Positions 20,900-30,470 of a stretch of 64,000 nucleotides of DNA are shown in pieces (position 1 is the stretch's first letter; each line of letters starts with the position of its first letter). Below the pieces are notes generated by a model. It did not search any database. It saw only the letters and a program-made list of their open reading frames with translations, and was not told where the DNA came from. Source of the stretch: Pseudoalteromonas luteoviolacea DSM 6061 (GTDB lineage: Bacteria > Pseudomonadota > Gammaproteobacteria > Enterobacterales > Alteromonadaceae); assembly GCF_001625655.1 (NCBI RefSeq), contig NZ_AUYB01000158.1, positions 1-64,000 on the forward strand. Reading direction: 5' to 3'. The position numbers and the translations under genes are program-made.

Positions 20900-20923
20900 T
20901 AAGCCCGGCATTTGCCGGGCTTA
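20900..20923 (-). terminator. intrinsic terminator of the M6 protease gene
   Basis: Perfect 10-bp palindromic stem TAAGCCCGGC / GCCGGGCTTA with loop ATTT. The minus strand follows with CTGTTTTTATT. It is 23 bases past the protease stop. Confidence 0.85.
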
Positions 20924-20946
20924 ATTAAATTAAAATTTAGTATTAA

Positions 20947-23136
20947 TTACCACATTTTAGATAGTTTAACACTTGCCGTTGAGCCGTCTCCTGACTGTTC
21001 TACAACTTCAAATATAAGTCCCAACTTTGGTAGTTTTTTTCCCGTTGCAGGGCGAATATAGTTTGTATAATCGTCCCAATCTACAAACTTTGGATTTGCA
21101 CTTGTATAAGGGTCCATCCACTTACTCTCAAGGTAACCACCATTTGCTAGATTAGTTCGAATAGTTTTTCCTTCGTCACCCAGCTGAGGCAAATTGTTAA
21201 AAGCAGCATCTTTTATTTGTTTGCGGCTTTCTAGAGGTGTGATGCTTCTATCAGCAATCCACTGACCCGTATTGCTGTATTCCGTTACGTACTCAATTAT
21301 TGGGTTTCTATCCGCATCGACGATACCGATCCAACCCTCACCTGGGTGCGCACCAACATGATTGTCAGCGCTTGGAACCTCAAAAAACTCAATGACATAT
21401 GAAGGGTCGACATACCACACCAACAAGCCTTCTTCCATTCCTGCATCTTTTAAGCTGGCATCAAAGCCGACGTGCTGACGCCACTCAAGTAAATAATACG
21501 GCGTGTACTGAATTGTGCCATTCGACAGCTTTGCAGCGAATTCAAATGCCACTTGCTCTGGCGTATTTGAATTGATTTTTCTAATTACAGTATCACCATC
21601 TGATACGGTGATATTATCTACCGCAACGTAAGTTGAATCACCACCGATAGCGTAGTTTTCTAGCTTAAAGATAGCGTCTTCATACTGCGCTAAGAAAGAA
21701 ACATCATAATGTACTTTGGTCCACTGTGAATTTGTAGAGCGTATTTTGGAAGCATCCGAGCTCATATGTAAGTCTGTGGCATTGCTTGGTGAAAGAGCGG
21801 TCACAATGCCCGCACTTGGCACGTTTACAAGCAACCTAAAACCGTATGCATCATTTAGTGACAAGGTAGAGTTTAAATCAAAGCTCAATGTTGCCGCTTT
21901 TGCCCCTTGCACAGATTGAGAAAATGAAATATTACCATAACTGGTTAGATCAAACGCTTGGCTATGAATTGGCTCATAAATAACCTTTGTTTGCTCGGGT
22001 AAATTAACCTTAACAAGGTCGTTATGGTGACCTTTAATCCCTGCTTGGGAAAACTTAACAGTGGTGCCGTTGCTGTCTAATTCAGAGATATTTATCTCAT
22101 CAGAGACAATCCAGTTACCACCAAACTTATTTTGCAAGAACAACTTGGCGTACGGACTGTAGCCGGTTGGTTTTGTTCCCGCGATGACACCACCCCAGCT
22201 TCCTGATGCCATTGAAGAATATGACGAAACTGTCTCTCCTGCACCGCCAAACTTATCTTTTGAATAAGCCGTATCATACTCATCTGGCAAGCCTAAATCA
22301 TGCCCGAGCTCATGAGATAGCAAACCAATTGTTGCATCAATCGGTTGAATAACATAACTGCCAATTCTCGCTGTTTTTCCAACGGTTTCATTAACAACAT
22401 CTTGGTTTACAACATGTCTATGTGACCAAATATAATTGTTATATGGGCTGTTTGGATCTTCTCTTAAATTACGAGGCTCAGATTCTTCTCCTAGTGTTGA
22501 GTGAATGATGCTTAGATGATCAATTTGACCATCTTTATCTGCATCGTAATCACTCAGATTAAAGTTTTCATCTGCGAGCACATTGTATACTGCTTCTTTG
22601 ATTAAATCGTGTGTATTGGCTTTGTAGTGCGGGTGAGCAAACTTAGCTTTATACCATCCAAAAACCTCTCCATCTACATCAAATGAGCCGCCACTTTGGT
22701 CTAAAAAATACTCTCTCATACTTGGTAGGTTCTCACCATTGGGGCCTACATAACCATTTTTAGCAAAGCTCATTTGACGATAATGTTCTGGGTTATAATC
22801 GTCATAGTAGTGCCTATTCGGCGCATTAACTGGCTTCAGCGTATTATGTGGTACATCAGCAAATTCCATCAGTATGGTCAATACCTTACGAGTGGTTACA
22901 GGGCCATGCCATTCGCGCACTTGAGATGTTCCGTTTTGTGTATTTAAAACCAGTGGTGTAGAGAAATCAGCAGAAAGGTTGCGGTGTAAATTTGCATCAC
23001 TCTGTATTTTTTTTATTTGTGTTGTATCTATCTTTACACTTTTATTCGTACTTATATTCACAGAGTGGGCATATGCAGAACTACTTAACGCACCAATAAT
23101 AGCCACAGCTAAAGTATTTAGCATGTATTTTTTCAT
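20947..23136 (-). CDS. M6-family secreted metalloprotease (immune inhibitor A-like)
   Basis: The start is placed at ATG 23136, where AGGAAAAG precedes a signal peptide (MKKYMLNTLAVAIIGALSSSAYA). The longer reading adds 17 polar residues. The 729-residue protease carries KVLTILMEFADVPHNTLKP at the domain start, the zinc motif HELGHDLGLPDEYDT (His275, Glu276, His279) and the M6 feature YSSMASGSWGG. The second half contains beta-sandwich modules (FDLTSYGNISFSQSV, VAVDNITVSDGD), probably adhesion or substrate-binding domains, and WYVDPSY near the end. It is a secreted protease with a nutrient or virulence-like role; the target is unknown. Confidence 0.9.
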   Translation of the reverse strand: MKKYMLNTLAVAIIGALSSSAYAHSVNISTNKSVKIDTTQIKKIQSDANLHRNLSADFSTPLVLNTQNGTSQVREWHGPVTTRKVLTILMEFADVPHNTLKPVNAPNRHYYDDYNPEHYRQMSFAKNGYVGPNGENLPSMREYFLDQSGGSFDVDGEVFGWYKAKFAHPHYKANTHDLIKEAVYNVLADENFNLSDYDADKDGQIDHLSIIHSTLGEESEPRNLREDPNSPYNNYIWSHRHVVNQDVVNETVGKTARIGSYVIQPIDATIGLLSHELGHDLGLPDEYDTAYSKDKFGGAGETVSSYSSMASGSWGGVIAGTKPTGYSPYAKLFLQNKFGGNWIVSDEINISELDSNGTTVKFSQAGIKGHHNDLVKVNLPEQTKVIYEPIHSQAFDLTSYGNISFSQSVQGAKAATLSFDLNSTLSLNDAYGFRLLVNVPSAGIVTALSPSNATDLHMSSDASKIRSTNSQWTKVHYDVSFLAQYEDAIFKLENYAIGGDSTYVAVDNITVSDGDTVIRKINSNTPEQVAFEFAAKLSNGTIQYTPYYLLEWRQHVGFDASLKDAGMEEGLLVWYVDPSYVIEFFEVPSADNHVGAHPGEGWIGIVDADRNPIIEYVTEYSNTGQWIADRSITPLESRKQIKDAAFNNLPQLGDEGKTIRTNLANGGYLESKWMDPYTSANPKFVDWDDYTNYIRPATGKKLPKLGLIFEVVEQSGDGSTASVKLSKMW

Positions 23137-23187
23137 TACTCTTTTCCTATTTACTTTTTCTTGATTGTCAGCCAAAGAGGTGCCCAA

Positions 23188-23614
23188 GTATAAAAACCGG
23201 CCACCCTTTAACTAACAAACGTTAAACTTCGAGAAAAATAACTAGAAGAAGGAATTTTATTAATTTACAAGCAAAATAAATTAACAGCGAATTGTTTTTA
23301 TATAAAAATTAGAATTTTAAAAGCCTTAATAGTGAAAAATAAAAAAATATGCACTTCCGCTATGTACCCCGGCAGTTGCGCTTAGTCATATTTTCTGTAA
23401 GTAGTATCCACCCAACAATCACTGCATAATTTAGGTTTCAGCAGCTACTTCTTGAAGCTTACAAAGTCTATATATCTCTATAAAGCAAATACTTACACAA
23501 CGAAACATCATGTTAAACAAAAAGCGAAGGCTAAATTTACAATTGTAACTTTACCCGAATCAAAAACACCTATATCATGCCCATCTTTTATCCACTAAAG
23601 CAAAACAAATAAAA
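23188..23614. other. intergenic region between divergent genes
   Basis: About 430 AT-rich bases that must hold promoters for the M6 protease (minus) and the two-gene unit at 23615 (plus). I found no start codon with a ribosome binding site leading to a plausible protein, no clear palindrome and no RNA gene. Confidence 0.5.
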
Positions 23615-24523
23615 ATGAAGAAATTACTATTGATCAGCTCTATTGGCCTGATTTTACAAGGATGCTCGGGAATGAAGAACATTCCTATGACACAAGAAAC
23701 CAAAGATGCAGCGCAACAAACTCGCACCTACAATTTGGTACTGCAAGACGAAGTTAGACCAGCCGTAAACCTATCTAATAGCGTAGGCGCAGGTGTTGCT
23801 GGTGGTTTGGTAGGCGCTTTAGTTACGTCTGCTATCGACTCTTCAATTAACGAAGACCGAGCAATAGGTGCATTTGGTGTAGCCGCCCCACTATTAAACA
23901 GCACACTTGATTTAAACTTTCGAAAGTTGATCGTTGAAGAGTTTAACCCTGTACTTATTTCAGAGCTTAATGCAAAAGATACGAAAGAAAGTGCTGAAAC
24001 CAAATTCCTTAACGACAAGAAAGTTAAAGCGCAAATTTCTACTCTGAAAGAGGGTGAAGCCGCACTGTATTTGTTTACACATTACCAATTCTTTGACAAC
24101 TTTAAAGTTGTTTTATTTGAAACAAATGCCACTTTATTCGTAGCAAAGAAAGGCAAGGTTTCAGTTTCTAAACCTGATTATCGTAACTCATTTACTTATA
24201 TTTCTGAGTCTGTGGGTAATGGCGGAATGGACTCAATCCGATTATGGAATGATAACAATGCTGATTTATATAGAACGACTGTAAACACGGCTCTGACTGA
24301 AATCAGAGAAATGCTACAGCACGATATTAAAGTTGCACAAGAAGAAGCTTGTATTACAGGCACTAGATATACACGATTCAATGCATTAGGTGAGTTCAGA
24401 AGTGTAGGTAAAATCACTGAAAGAGAAGGCAACCGAGTACAAATCAGAGACAATAATGGATCACTGGTTAATTTAGCCGACAACTTGCTAATTAAAGAAC
24501 TACCGAAAGAATGTAAGGCGTAA
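23615..24523 (+). CDS. lipoprotein with glycine-zipper segment, unknown function
   Basis: A 302-residue protein with lipoprotein signal MKKLLLISSIGLILQGC. Residues 50-75 form a Gly/Ala-rich hydrophobic segment (SVGAGVAGGLVGALVTSAI) like glycine-zipper membrane segments. The remainder is soluble alpha/beta, with a C-terminal segment ITGTRYTRFNALGEFRSVGKI that could be a small beta domain. Only three bases separate it from the next gene, so they are one operon and probably one envelope function. I do not recognise the family. Confidence 0.78.
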   Translation: MKKLLLISSIGLILQGCSGMKNIPMTQETKDAAQQTRTYNLVLQDEVRPAVNLSNSVGAGVAGGLVGALVTSAIDSSINEDRAIGAFGVAAPLLNSTLDLNFRKLIVEEFNPVLISELNAKDTKESAETKFLNDKKVKAQISTLKEGEAALYLFTHYQFFDNFKVVLFETNATLFVAKKGKVSVSKPDYRNSFTYISESVGNGGMDSIRLWNDNNADLYRTTVNTALTEIREMLQHDIKVAQEEACITGTRYTRFNALGEFRSVGKITEREGNRVQIRDNNGSLVNLADNLLIKELPKECKA

Positions 24524-24526
24524 ACA

Positions 24527-25090
24527 ATGAAAAAACTAACAACTCTATTACTACCTCTTGCGCTACTTTCAACAAATGCGCTAGCTGTTGTCGATGTTGA
24601 GATGAAAGTTAGCAAACTACCGAAAAAAGTTAGCAAAGAACACAAGCAAATCGCGGCTGAACTAGCTAGTTCAAACTGTGCATATGTGGTTAACCCAGTT
24701 GCTGATATTCGTCAAAATAAAGACGCAATTAGCTGGAAGGTAAATGCCACTGGTATTCAGCAATGGTTTAACACCATACACCAAGATGTTGTTACGCCTC
24801 TGCTTCCTAAAGCAAAAAAAGATATTGTTATTGAGGTAACACCTAAATTAAACATGCTTTATACCTATAATGAACAATTGAATATCAATGGTATGGCAGT
24901 TTCAACAGTAGACTATTCAATAAATGGCAAGCCTGCAGGTAAGTATTATGTCCGAGGCTTTAACTCAGATACTAACTGGGCAAATGGTGACGGTGAGTTT
25001 GTTGGCTCAGCAGAGCATGCTGCGCAGCATATGATCACGAGAATACTAAAGAAATTGCCAGAGATTTGTGGTAACGCTCAATCAGCATAA
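24527..25090 (+). CDS. secreted protein, unknown function
   Basis: A 187-residue exported protein: signal peptide MKKLTTLLLPLALLSTNALA, then a lysine-rich start (VEMKVSKLPKKVSKEHKQ) and an alpha/beta domain with two Cys (SSNCAYVVN and EICGNAQ) that may form a disulfide. No family recognised. It is translated from the same message as the lipoprotein three bases upstream, so it is likely its periplasmic partner, and it ends before a strong bidirectional terminator. Confidence 0.78.
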   Translation: MKKLTTLLLPLALLSTNALAVVDVEMKVSKLPKKVSKEHKQIAAELASSNCAYVVNPVADIRQNKDAISWKVNATGIQQWFNTIHQDVVTPLLPKAKKDIVIEVTPKLNMLYTYNEQLNINGMAVSTVDYSINGKPAGKYYVRGFNSDTNWANGDGEFVGSAEHAAQHMITRILKKLPEICGNAQSA

Positions 25091-25100
25091 ATAATCGTTT

Positions 25101-25129
25101 AATAAAGGGCGATAATAACGCCCTTTATT
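25101..25129. terminator. bidirectional terminator between convergent genes
   Basis: AATAAAGGGCG (25101-25111) / CGCCCTTTATT (25119-25129) with a seven-base loop, flanked by T- and A-rich sequence. It serves the plus-strand pair and the minus-strand amine oxidase gene. Confidence 0.8.
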
Positions 25130-25151
25130 TATCAGTTTTATATATTAATAC

Positions 25152-26630
25152 TTATTTAAGCTGCGCGATTTGCTCTGCAACTCGGATCCCACTTCTTACA
25201 GCACCTTCCATATACCCCAGATACAATGTATCAGTATGCTCTCCGGCAAAATAAACTCTTCCGACGGGTTGCTGGAACAATTTCCAATATTTAGTAATTT
25301 GACCAGGTCCATACGCGACAAATCCACCCTGAGTCCAAGGCTCAGAAACCCAGTTTTGTACTTTTGCATCGACTAAAAAAGATTTAGAACCAGGATACAT
25401 CAACTCCATTTCATCTAATCGAGCATCGATAATTTGCTGATCAGTCCAATCTTTTTGTATCAAACTGAAATCGCCAGAGGTATAAGCAATTAAGATGCCT
25501 CCGCTTCCCCCCTGACGCTCTGTTGTCTCCCAAGTCCATCCTGTCGGTAAACCTGTAACAACGGTCTCTCCGCCCAAGCTTTGATCAAGCCAAAAGCGTT
25601 TGTTGTATTGCAATAGCACTTTAGAGTGCGACCCATAATTGATACTTTTTGCTGCATCACTTAATGCCTGAGGAAGGCGAGGTGAAAACTCTATTTTATT
25701 GAGAACAGGTAACGGCACTGTCACCACAACCACATTGGCCTGATAGCTGTCGCCAGATGTCGTTTCAACAGTGACTTGGTTGTTCGACTCAGAGATTTTG
25801 GTGACAGCCTGACTAAGATGAATATCCCCTTCAATATTATCTGCAAATGCTTGCGCCATTGCTTTTCCGCCATTTAAAAAGCGGTGGCTTTCTACCTCAT
25901 CTTCTGACACAAGTTCATATACACGGGCATATTGAGCCAAGTGCAATAACGATAAATCGCTCGGCTCATCAAATTCACCACGTACAAACTGCTCTGCAAT
26001 TAGCTGAGCAACGGGATGAAGCTGCATATCATCAATCCAGCTTTGCACATCAGTTAGATCATACTTCTTTGCAATTTCCAGCATGGCAGGGTCACCAGCA
26101 TCCGGTACTACATCTGACAACAAGCTCAATGCATCATTAAAGCGGTTGTAATCATTCACAATTTCAGCATCAAAGCTTTTGTCGAAGTCCGTATAACTAA
26201 CTAGTTTGCCTTCGATGTAATAAGCACCGCTTTCTATTTCTCCCCAGTAGCCTGTGTCTGCCAACGCTACGTCAAATAAGCTAGCGTAGCGATGGATCTC
26301 CTGATGTACAGTCGGCCCATCAATAAACTCACCACCAAGTTCACCATGTTGACTCCCCATCTGTACCGTACCAATTCGGCCACCGATGCGATCTTTAGCT
26401 TCCAATATGGTGACAGAATAGCCAATGCTTTCTAATTCGTAAGCTGCCGTTAACCCTGAAAGACCGGCACCAACTACAATAGCTTGATTTACAATAGACT
26501 GAGGCTGCTCCTTCTCGTGCACCTCAACGTCAGTCTGCGTATCATTGCTACCACATGCAGAGAGCAAAGACGAAAACACAACACAATTAACTACTACACG
26601 CAAAGAGTCCTTTCTCTTTGAAACCTTCAT
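25152..26630 (-). CDS. flavin-containing amine oxidase, lipoprotein
   Basis: A 492-residue FAD-dependent oxidase of the monoamine-oxidase family. ATG 26630 is preferred over the GTG two codons earlier because GAGG is then correctly spaced. An N-terminal lipoprotein-like signal ends in LLSAC. The dinucleotide-binding motif is VVGAGLSGLTAAYELE, followed by the adenine-ribose Glu region (ILEAKDRIGGRIGT) and the family C-terminal motif (GRVYFAGEHTDTLYLGYMEGAVRSG). The MAO-like WTQGGFVAYGPGQ segment lies near the substrate site. It would oxidise amines or amino acids outside the cytoplasm; the substrate is unknown. Confidence 0.9.
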   Translation of the reverse strand: MKVSKRKDSLRVVVNCVVFSSLLSACGSNDTQTDVEVHEKEQPQSIVNQAIVVGAGLSGLTAAYELESIGYSVTILEAKDRIGGRIGTVQMGSQHGELGGEFIDGPTVHQEIHRYASLFDVALADTGYWGEIESGAYYIEGKLVSYTDFDKSFDAEIVNDYNRFNDALSLLSDVVPDAGDPAMLEIAKKYDLTDVQSWIDDMQLHPVAQLIAEQFVRGEFDEPSDLSLLHLAQYARVYELVSEDEVESHRFLNGGKAMAQAFADNIEGDIHLSQAVTKISESNNQVTVETTSGDSYQANVVVVTVPLPVLNKIEFSPRLPQALSDAAKSINYGSHSKVLLQYNKRFWLDQSLGGETVVTGLPTGWTWETTERQGGSGGILIAYTSGDFSLIQKDWTDQQIIDARLDEMELMYPGSKSFLVDAKVQNWVSEPWTQGGFVAYGPGQITKYWKLFQQPVGRVYFAGEHTDTLYLGYMEGAVRSGIRVAEQIAQLK

Positions 26631-26789
26631 ATACACCTCATTAATAATTCAGTATTATTGAATATAAAAAGCCTTAAAAGGCTAATTAAAACCGAGCGCA
26701 AGCTAACACGGGTCTAAATCATTAACAAGGACAAAAATCTTAATCCATATATTAACTATAAATTAAAGTTAAAAAGAGAAGAAATAAAA

Positions 26790-27686
26790 TTAGTAATTAG
26801 AAATATATTTATAAATTAATATCTCTTGCTCTGCGTCTTGTATTTGAAAATTTTGATCAGTTGCAATTTTAACAGCAAACCTACGGGTTCCTTTTATAGC
26901 GTAAACCGCTTTTTTTAAGGTGCTAAAGCGCTCGTAGTAAATTGTGCTATCAATTTCAACAGCAATTAATCGAGAAAAGTTTGAATTTGGGGCGCTATTT
27001 CGTTCAACCCCTTGGAATATGGCATATTTCCCAACTAAGCATAGTAAAGAATAGAGTTGATGATCCTGCTCTGGGATCAAGGCGTACTTTTCGAGTTCAG
27101 CTAACTCAGTTCCAGCAATAAGCGCTTGATAAACTTCCTTAAAGCTATCAATGTAAGTCTTAAACTGATGTTCTTCAGCGAGTGCTTGAAGTCGCTCGTG
27201 CTTTTGCATTGAAGACTCATCTACATCTTGTTCAGTACCGACTGAGCGCCAAGGTGCCAATTGCTGTTTGAGTTCTGATACTAGGTTTAGTTGGTTTTGA
27301 TGTGCGTTCGCTTTTTCTTGTTGCTGCATAAGCCTTGTGTGATTCTCACGTTGTAGCGCTAGCGCTTTTAGCTTTTCTAAATGACGCTTTTCATTACCAG
27401 ATTTAAATGCCTCTATTTTGATATTTATAATATCTTGAGCTTGAACAAAAGATAACGTCTCTCCATATTGATTAACAATACTTAACTCCGATTTCAGATA
27501 ATCCGGATTTATTTCTAATAATTCATTCCTAAAAGCTTCATATTTTTCAACTTTTGTTTTTTCTTGAGCAAGTGTCCCTTCACACCCATACGCTGGCTCA
27601 GCTAACCAGTCGGCCTCGCGCATTTCTTTCACTTCGTTATACATGGCATTCATTAACTGTACTTGCCTTTCTTGGCACTCATTCAT
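26790..27686 (-). CDS. hypothetical coiled-coil protein
   Basis: A 298-residue soluble protein without signal peptide. The middle (about residues 95-140) is strongly helical and charged (KRHLEKLKALALQRENHTRL, then MQQQEKANAHQNQ), likely a coiled coil. The C-terminal part from about residue 215 is more globular (YSLLCLVGKYAIFQGVERNS, RFAVKIATDQNFQIQDAEQE). No motif I know. It is preceded by an AT-rich 875-base region and stands alone. Confidence 0.65.
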   Translation of the reverse strand: MNECQERQVQLMNAMYNEVKEMREADWLAEPAYGCEGTLAQEKTKVEKYEAFRNELLEINPDYLKSELSIVNQYGETLSFVQAQDIINIKIEAFKSGNEKRHLEKLKALALQRENHTRLMQQQEKANAHQNQLNLVSELKQQLAPWRSVGTEQDVDESSMQKHERLQALAEEHQFKTYIDSFKEVYQALIAGTELAELEKYALIPEQDHQLYSLLCLVGKYAIFQGVERNSAPNSNFSRLIAVEIDSTIYYERFSTLKKAVYAIKGTRRFAVKIATDQNFQIQDAEQEILIYKYISNY

Positions 27687-28573
27687 TTCATTACCTCTAA
27701 ATTAATTAAAGTGCATAATATACTGCTCATATAAATATTATATTTATATAAATCTAGAAATTACCAATTTATAACCTGAAATCGGAAAAACATAAGAGTC
27801 ATTTTACTTAGAAGCTCTCCTAGCTAAATTATGCTAAGCCTTCTTTCCTTTAAATTTCAACTGCGGCTTATACTTTTTGCAGGTTATTGCAACCTTAAAA
27901 GTGGCCATAGATCTAGGAAATAACTCTGCTCCCCTGCGTTTATGCACTTTATGACAAGCTACATGTGCAACAGTATTAAGAGCTTTTATGGCACCTACTT
28001 TGTATGTTTAGGGGGAGCACAATCTAGCAGACCAGAAAATTCTCGACTTTATATTTGTGATACGCCGCGTTTACCACCCAGAAATTAGTACTCTGTGCTT
28101 TCAAGCAATAAAAATTACAACAAGTTATCAATATAGGTACTGTCAGGTCACAAGCGCAATATGAGAATTAGCAATGCTCAAACTCAGTGTAAACACAAAA
28201 AATTAAGCGATTGGCTCGATATAAAAATTTGAAAAAGCACGAAGGTGTATAACTCAGTCATGATATGGCTTCTTAATCAAGAAAAATAACAATCGCAGTT
28301 AGAGCTGTTCTGTCGCCAAGTCTATATTGAACAATACGCAAGGTTTTCTTGGTATTTGCATCCACCAAAATGTGCATTAATAAATCTAACTATTTTTTAT
28401 GATTAGATGCTTGCTCTTATGAAAGTAGCTACATTTAAAAACGCTAATAATATGAGTGTAAATAGGAAGTGCTCCCCTGTTTGCACTATAGATACTGCTT
28501 TGTGTATTTTATTGCCCTTTAACTTGGTATCATTAGCATAATTTGGACAATAGACGACAAAATGGAGTCAAAA
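27687..28573. other. long gene-poor region
   Basis: Nearly 900 bases with no intact gene. It should contain the promoters for 26790-27686 (minus) and 28574-30322 (plus). The only coding-like trace is a broken frame at 28251-28406, listed separately. No tRNA, repeat or IS end was seen. Confidence 0.5.
28251..28406 (+). pseudogene. possible decayed coding fragment
   Basis: One plus-strand frame reads NSVMIWLLNQEK, a TAA at 28287, then QSQLELFCRQVYIEQYARFS and WYLHPPKCALINL to a TAG at 28404. The aromatic/Cys-rich, protein-like composition is unusual for this AT-rich spacer. There is no start or RBS, so if real it is a relic. It could be chance. Confidence 0.25.
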
Positions 28574-30322
28574 ATGAAAAAGCTTCTTCTTGCCACAGTG
28601 ACTGGTGCTGCAATTGCCTCTGGTGCCTATGTGGTTTCACAACAAGAAAAGGGTTACACGTCTCTACCTCAATTAGACTACGTGCCTGCCGATAGCATCT
28701 TTTTTTGGTCACAGCTAGAGAGCTTGCCATACCTAAGTTATCTCGATGTATTACCTGAAGCCTTTAAGAACACTTATCAGGTAAATGTATTTATGGAAGA
28801 AATGAAGGCACAAGAAGCTGAACTGGATAAAAGTGCATTGTTTTTCCTTAATTTAGTGGAGCAATATGCAAAAAGTCTCGAATCCTCAACTAGCTTCGCC
28901 AATATTTGGGGAGCAGACAATGAACTAAAAATGTTGGCATACTCAGTAGGTTTATTGCCTGTGATGAGAGCTGAGTTGGGTAATGTAAATGCATTTCAAA
29001 AGACGCTGACAGAAGCTGCAGATAAAGCTGGTATTGCTTATCAACAAAGCGATGTTGATGGCATACCAGTTACTAAATTTACCATTGATCACGAAGGTCA
29101 AAAGGTCTTTGATCTTGTTTTATCAGTACAAGGTAAATGGGTAACACTCACGGCAGATACGCCATTTAATAGCCCAGAAGATTTACAAGTTGCATTGGCC
29201 ATCACAAAACCTGTCAACAGCTTGAGTTCAACTGGTAAAGTCGAACGCTATATTAAAGACTATCAACTAGATGGCGCTTCACTTGGGTACCTAGATAACA
29301 AATTGTTGGTGGATGCGCTAACAGCTAAAGACCCACAAAGTTCAACGACTAAAATGCTCGACAACATATTAGCCCTCTCTGGGAGCCCTAATGCACTTGA
29401 TATGGTTCGCAATGAAGCATGTCAAAAAGACTTTTCCGATATGGCCAACAAATGGCCTGCTGTGATTTCGGGAACTAAAAGCTTTGATATAAGTGCTAAT
29501 CAGGCTAACTTTGAAGTGTCGACCATTGTGGCTTCAACTGATCAAAAAATTCTAACGGCTATTTCAAATTTAAGAGGCTTCGTACCAGCGCACACGCAAA
29601 ATGCTGACAAAGGGCTCGTCACTTTCGGCTTAGGGTTAAATGCAGCTCAACTTTCACCTACTGTAAATACGATTTGGGCAGCATTCTCTAGCGCAGAATT
29701 CTCTTGTCAGCCGCTATTAATGGCACAGGCACAAAGTAAAGAAACAAACCCCGCAATGCTAGCAATGGCAACCGGCATGCTTGGTTCTATGCAAGGCGTT
29801 AGCTTCAGTATTTTTGATATTGATATCGCAGAAAAAGCAGATCAGCCTGGAGCAGTAGAATTATCTAAGCTTGATGGACTTGCCACCATTTCCGCAAACG
29901 ATGCAACAGCACTGTTTAACATGGCGAAAAGCTTTTCTCCTGAATTTTCAAGCATTAACTTGCCTGAAGATGGAACCCCAGTCGAAGTTAATGACTTCTT
30001 GCCACCAGATTATCAACTAGATAAACCACTATACTTTGCTTTGAAGGGCCAACATATCGCTTTGTACACTGGAGAAGAGGCTGAAAAGCATGCAAATGCC
30101 CTAGCATCTCAAGCGGTTGAAGCCAATGGCATGATAACTTTTGGCTTAGATACTAAGCAACTGGTGCCCCTCATAGAGAAAGGCTCTAAGCTAGCCGGTG
30201 AAGAAGTGCCAGAGGAATTACACAACCTGTTTGGCGATGGGTATCAAATGCATATGGTTTTTGATGCCAATAACCAAGGGTTGACCACCGACGTGAAGAT
30301 AAACATTAAGAAAGGCAGCTAA
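28574..30322 (+). CDS. large exported protein, unknown function (DUF3352-like architecture)
   Basis: ATG 28574 is chosen because GGAG lies seven bases upstream. The product is 582 residues. It has a hydrophobic N-terminus (KKLLLATVTGAAIASGAYVV), then a periplasmic body beginning LPQLDYVPADSIFFWSQLES. It contains repeated helix-plus-sheet segments (DGIPVTKFTIDHEGQKVFDL, KWVTLTADTPFNSPEDLQ, ALKGQHIALYTGEEAEKHA) reminiscent of large bacterial proteins with a 'VPADTLFF' opening. Two Cys are likely paired (NEACQKDF and FSCQPLL). I cannot name a function with confidence. Confidence 0.72.
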   Translation: MKKLLLATVTGAAIASGAYVVSQQEKGYTSLPQLDYVPADSIFFWSQLESLPYLSYLDVLPEAFKNTYQVNVFMEEMKAQEAELDKSALFFLNLVEQYAKSLESSTSFANIWGADNELKMLAYSVGLLPVMRAELGNVNAFQKTLTEAADKAGIAYQQSDVDGIPVTKFTIDHEGQKVFDLVLSVQGKWVTLTADTPFNSPEDLQVALAITKPVNSLSSTGKVERYIKDYQLDGASLGYLDNKLLVDALTAKDPQSSTTKMLDNILALSGSPNALDMVRNEACQKDFSDMANKWPAVISGTKSFDISANQANFEVSTIVASTDQKILTAISNLRGFVPAHTQNADKGLVTFGLGLNAAQLSPTVNTIWAAFSSAEFSCQPLLMAQAQSKETNPAMLAMATGMLGSMQGVSFSIFDIDIAEKADQPGAVELSKLDGLATISANDATALFNMAKSFSPEFSSINLPEDGTPVEVNDFLPPDYQLDKPLYFALKGQHIALYTGEEAEKHANALASQAVEANGMITFGLDTKQLVPLIEKGSKLAGEEVPEELHNLFGDGYQMHMVFDANNQGLTTDVKINIKKGS

Positions 30323-30330
30323 ACATTTTT

Positions 30331-30356
30331 GGTGAGCATGGTATACCGCGCTCACC
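30331..30356 (+). terminator. terminator hairpin after the 582-residue gene
   Basis: GGTGAGC (30331-30337) pairs with GCTCACC (30350-30356), with an inner GGTATACC palindrome in the loop, then CTTTCCCTTC. Nine bases after the stop. Confidence 0.6.
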
Positions 30357-30470
30357 TTTCCCTTCCCCAGATAACATTAACTTACATGTTTTAATGGCAA
30401 TCAATTTAAATTGATTAAAAATTGTGCTTATCATGAGTGTGCAATTTATTTAGTTAAAATAAGGAATGTT

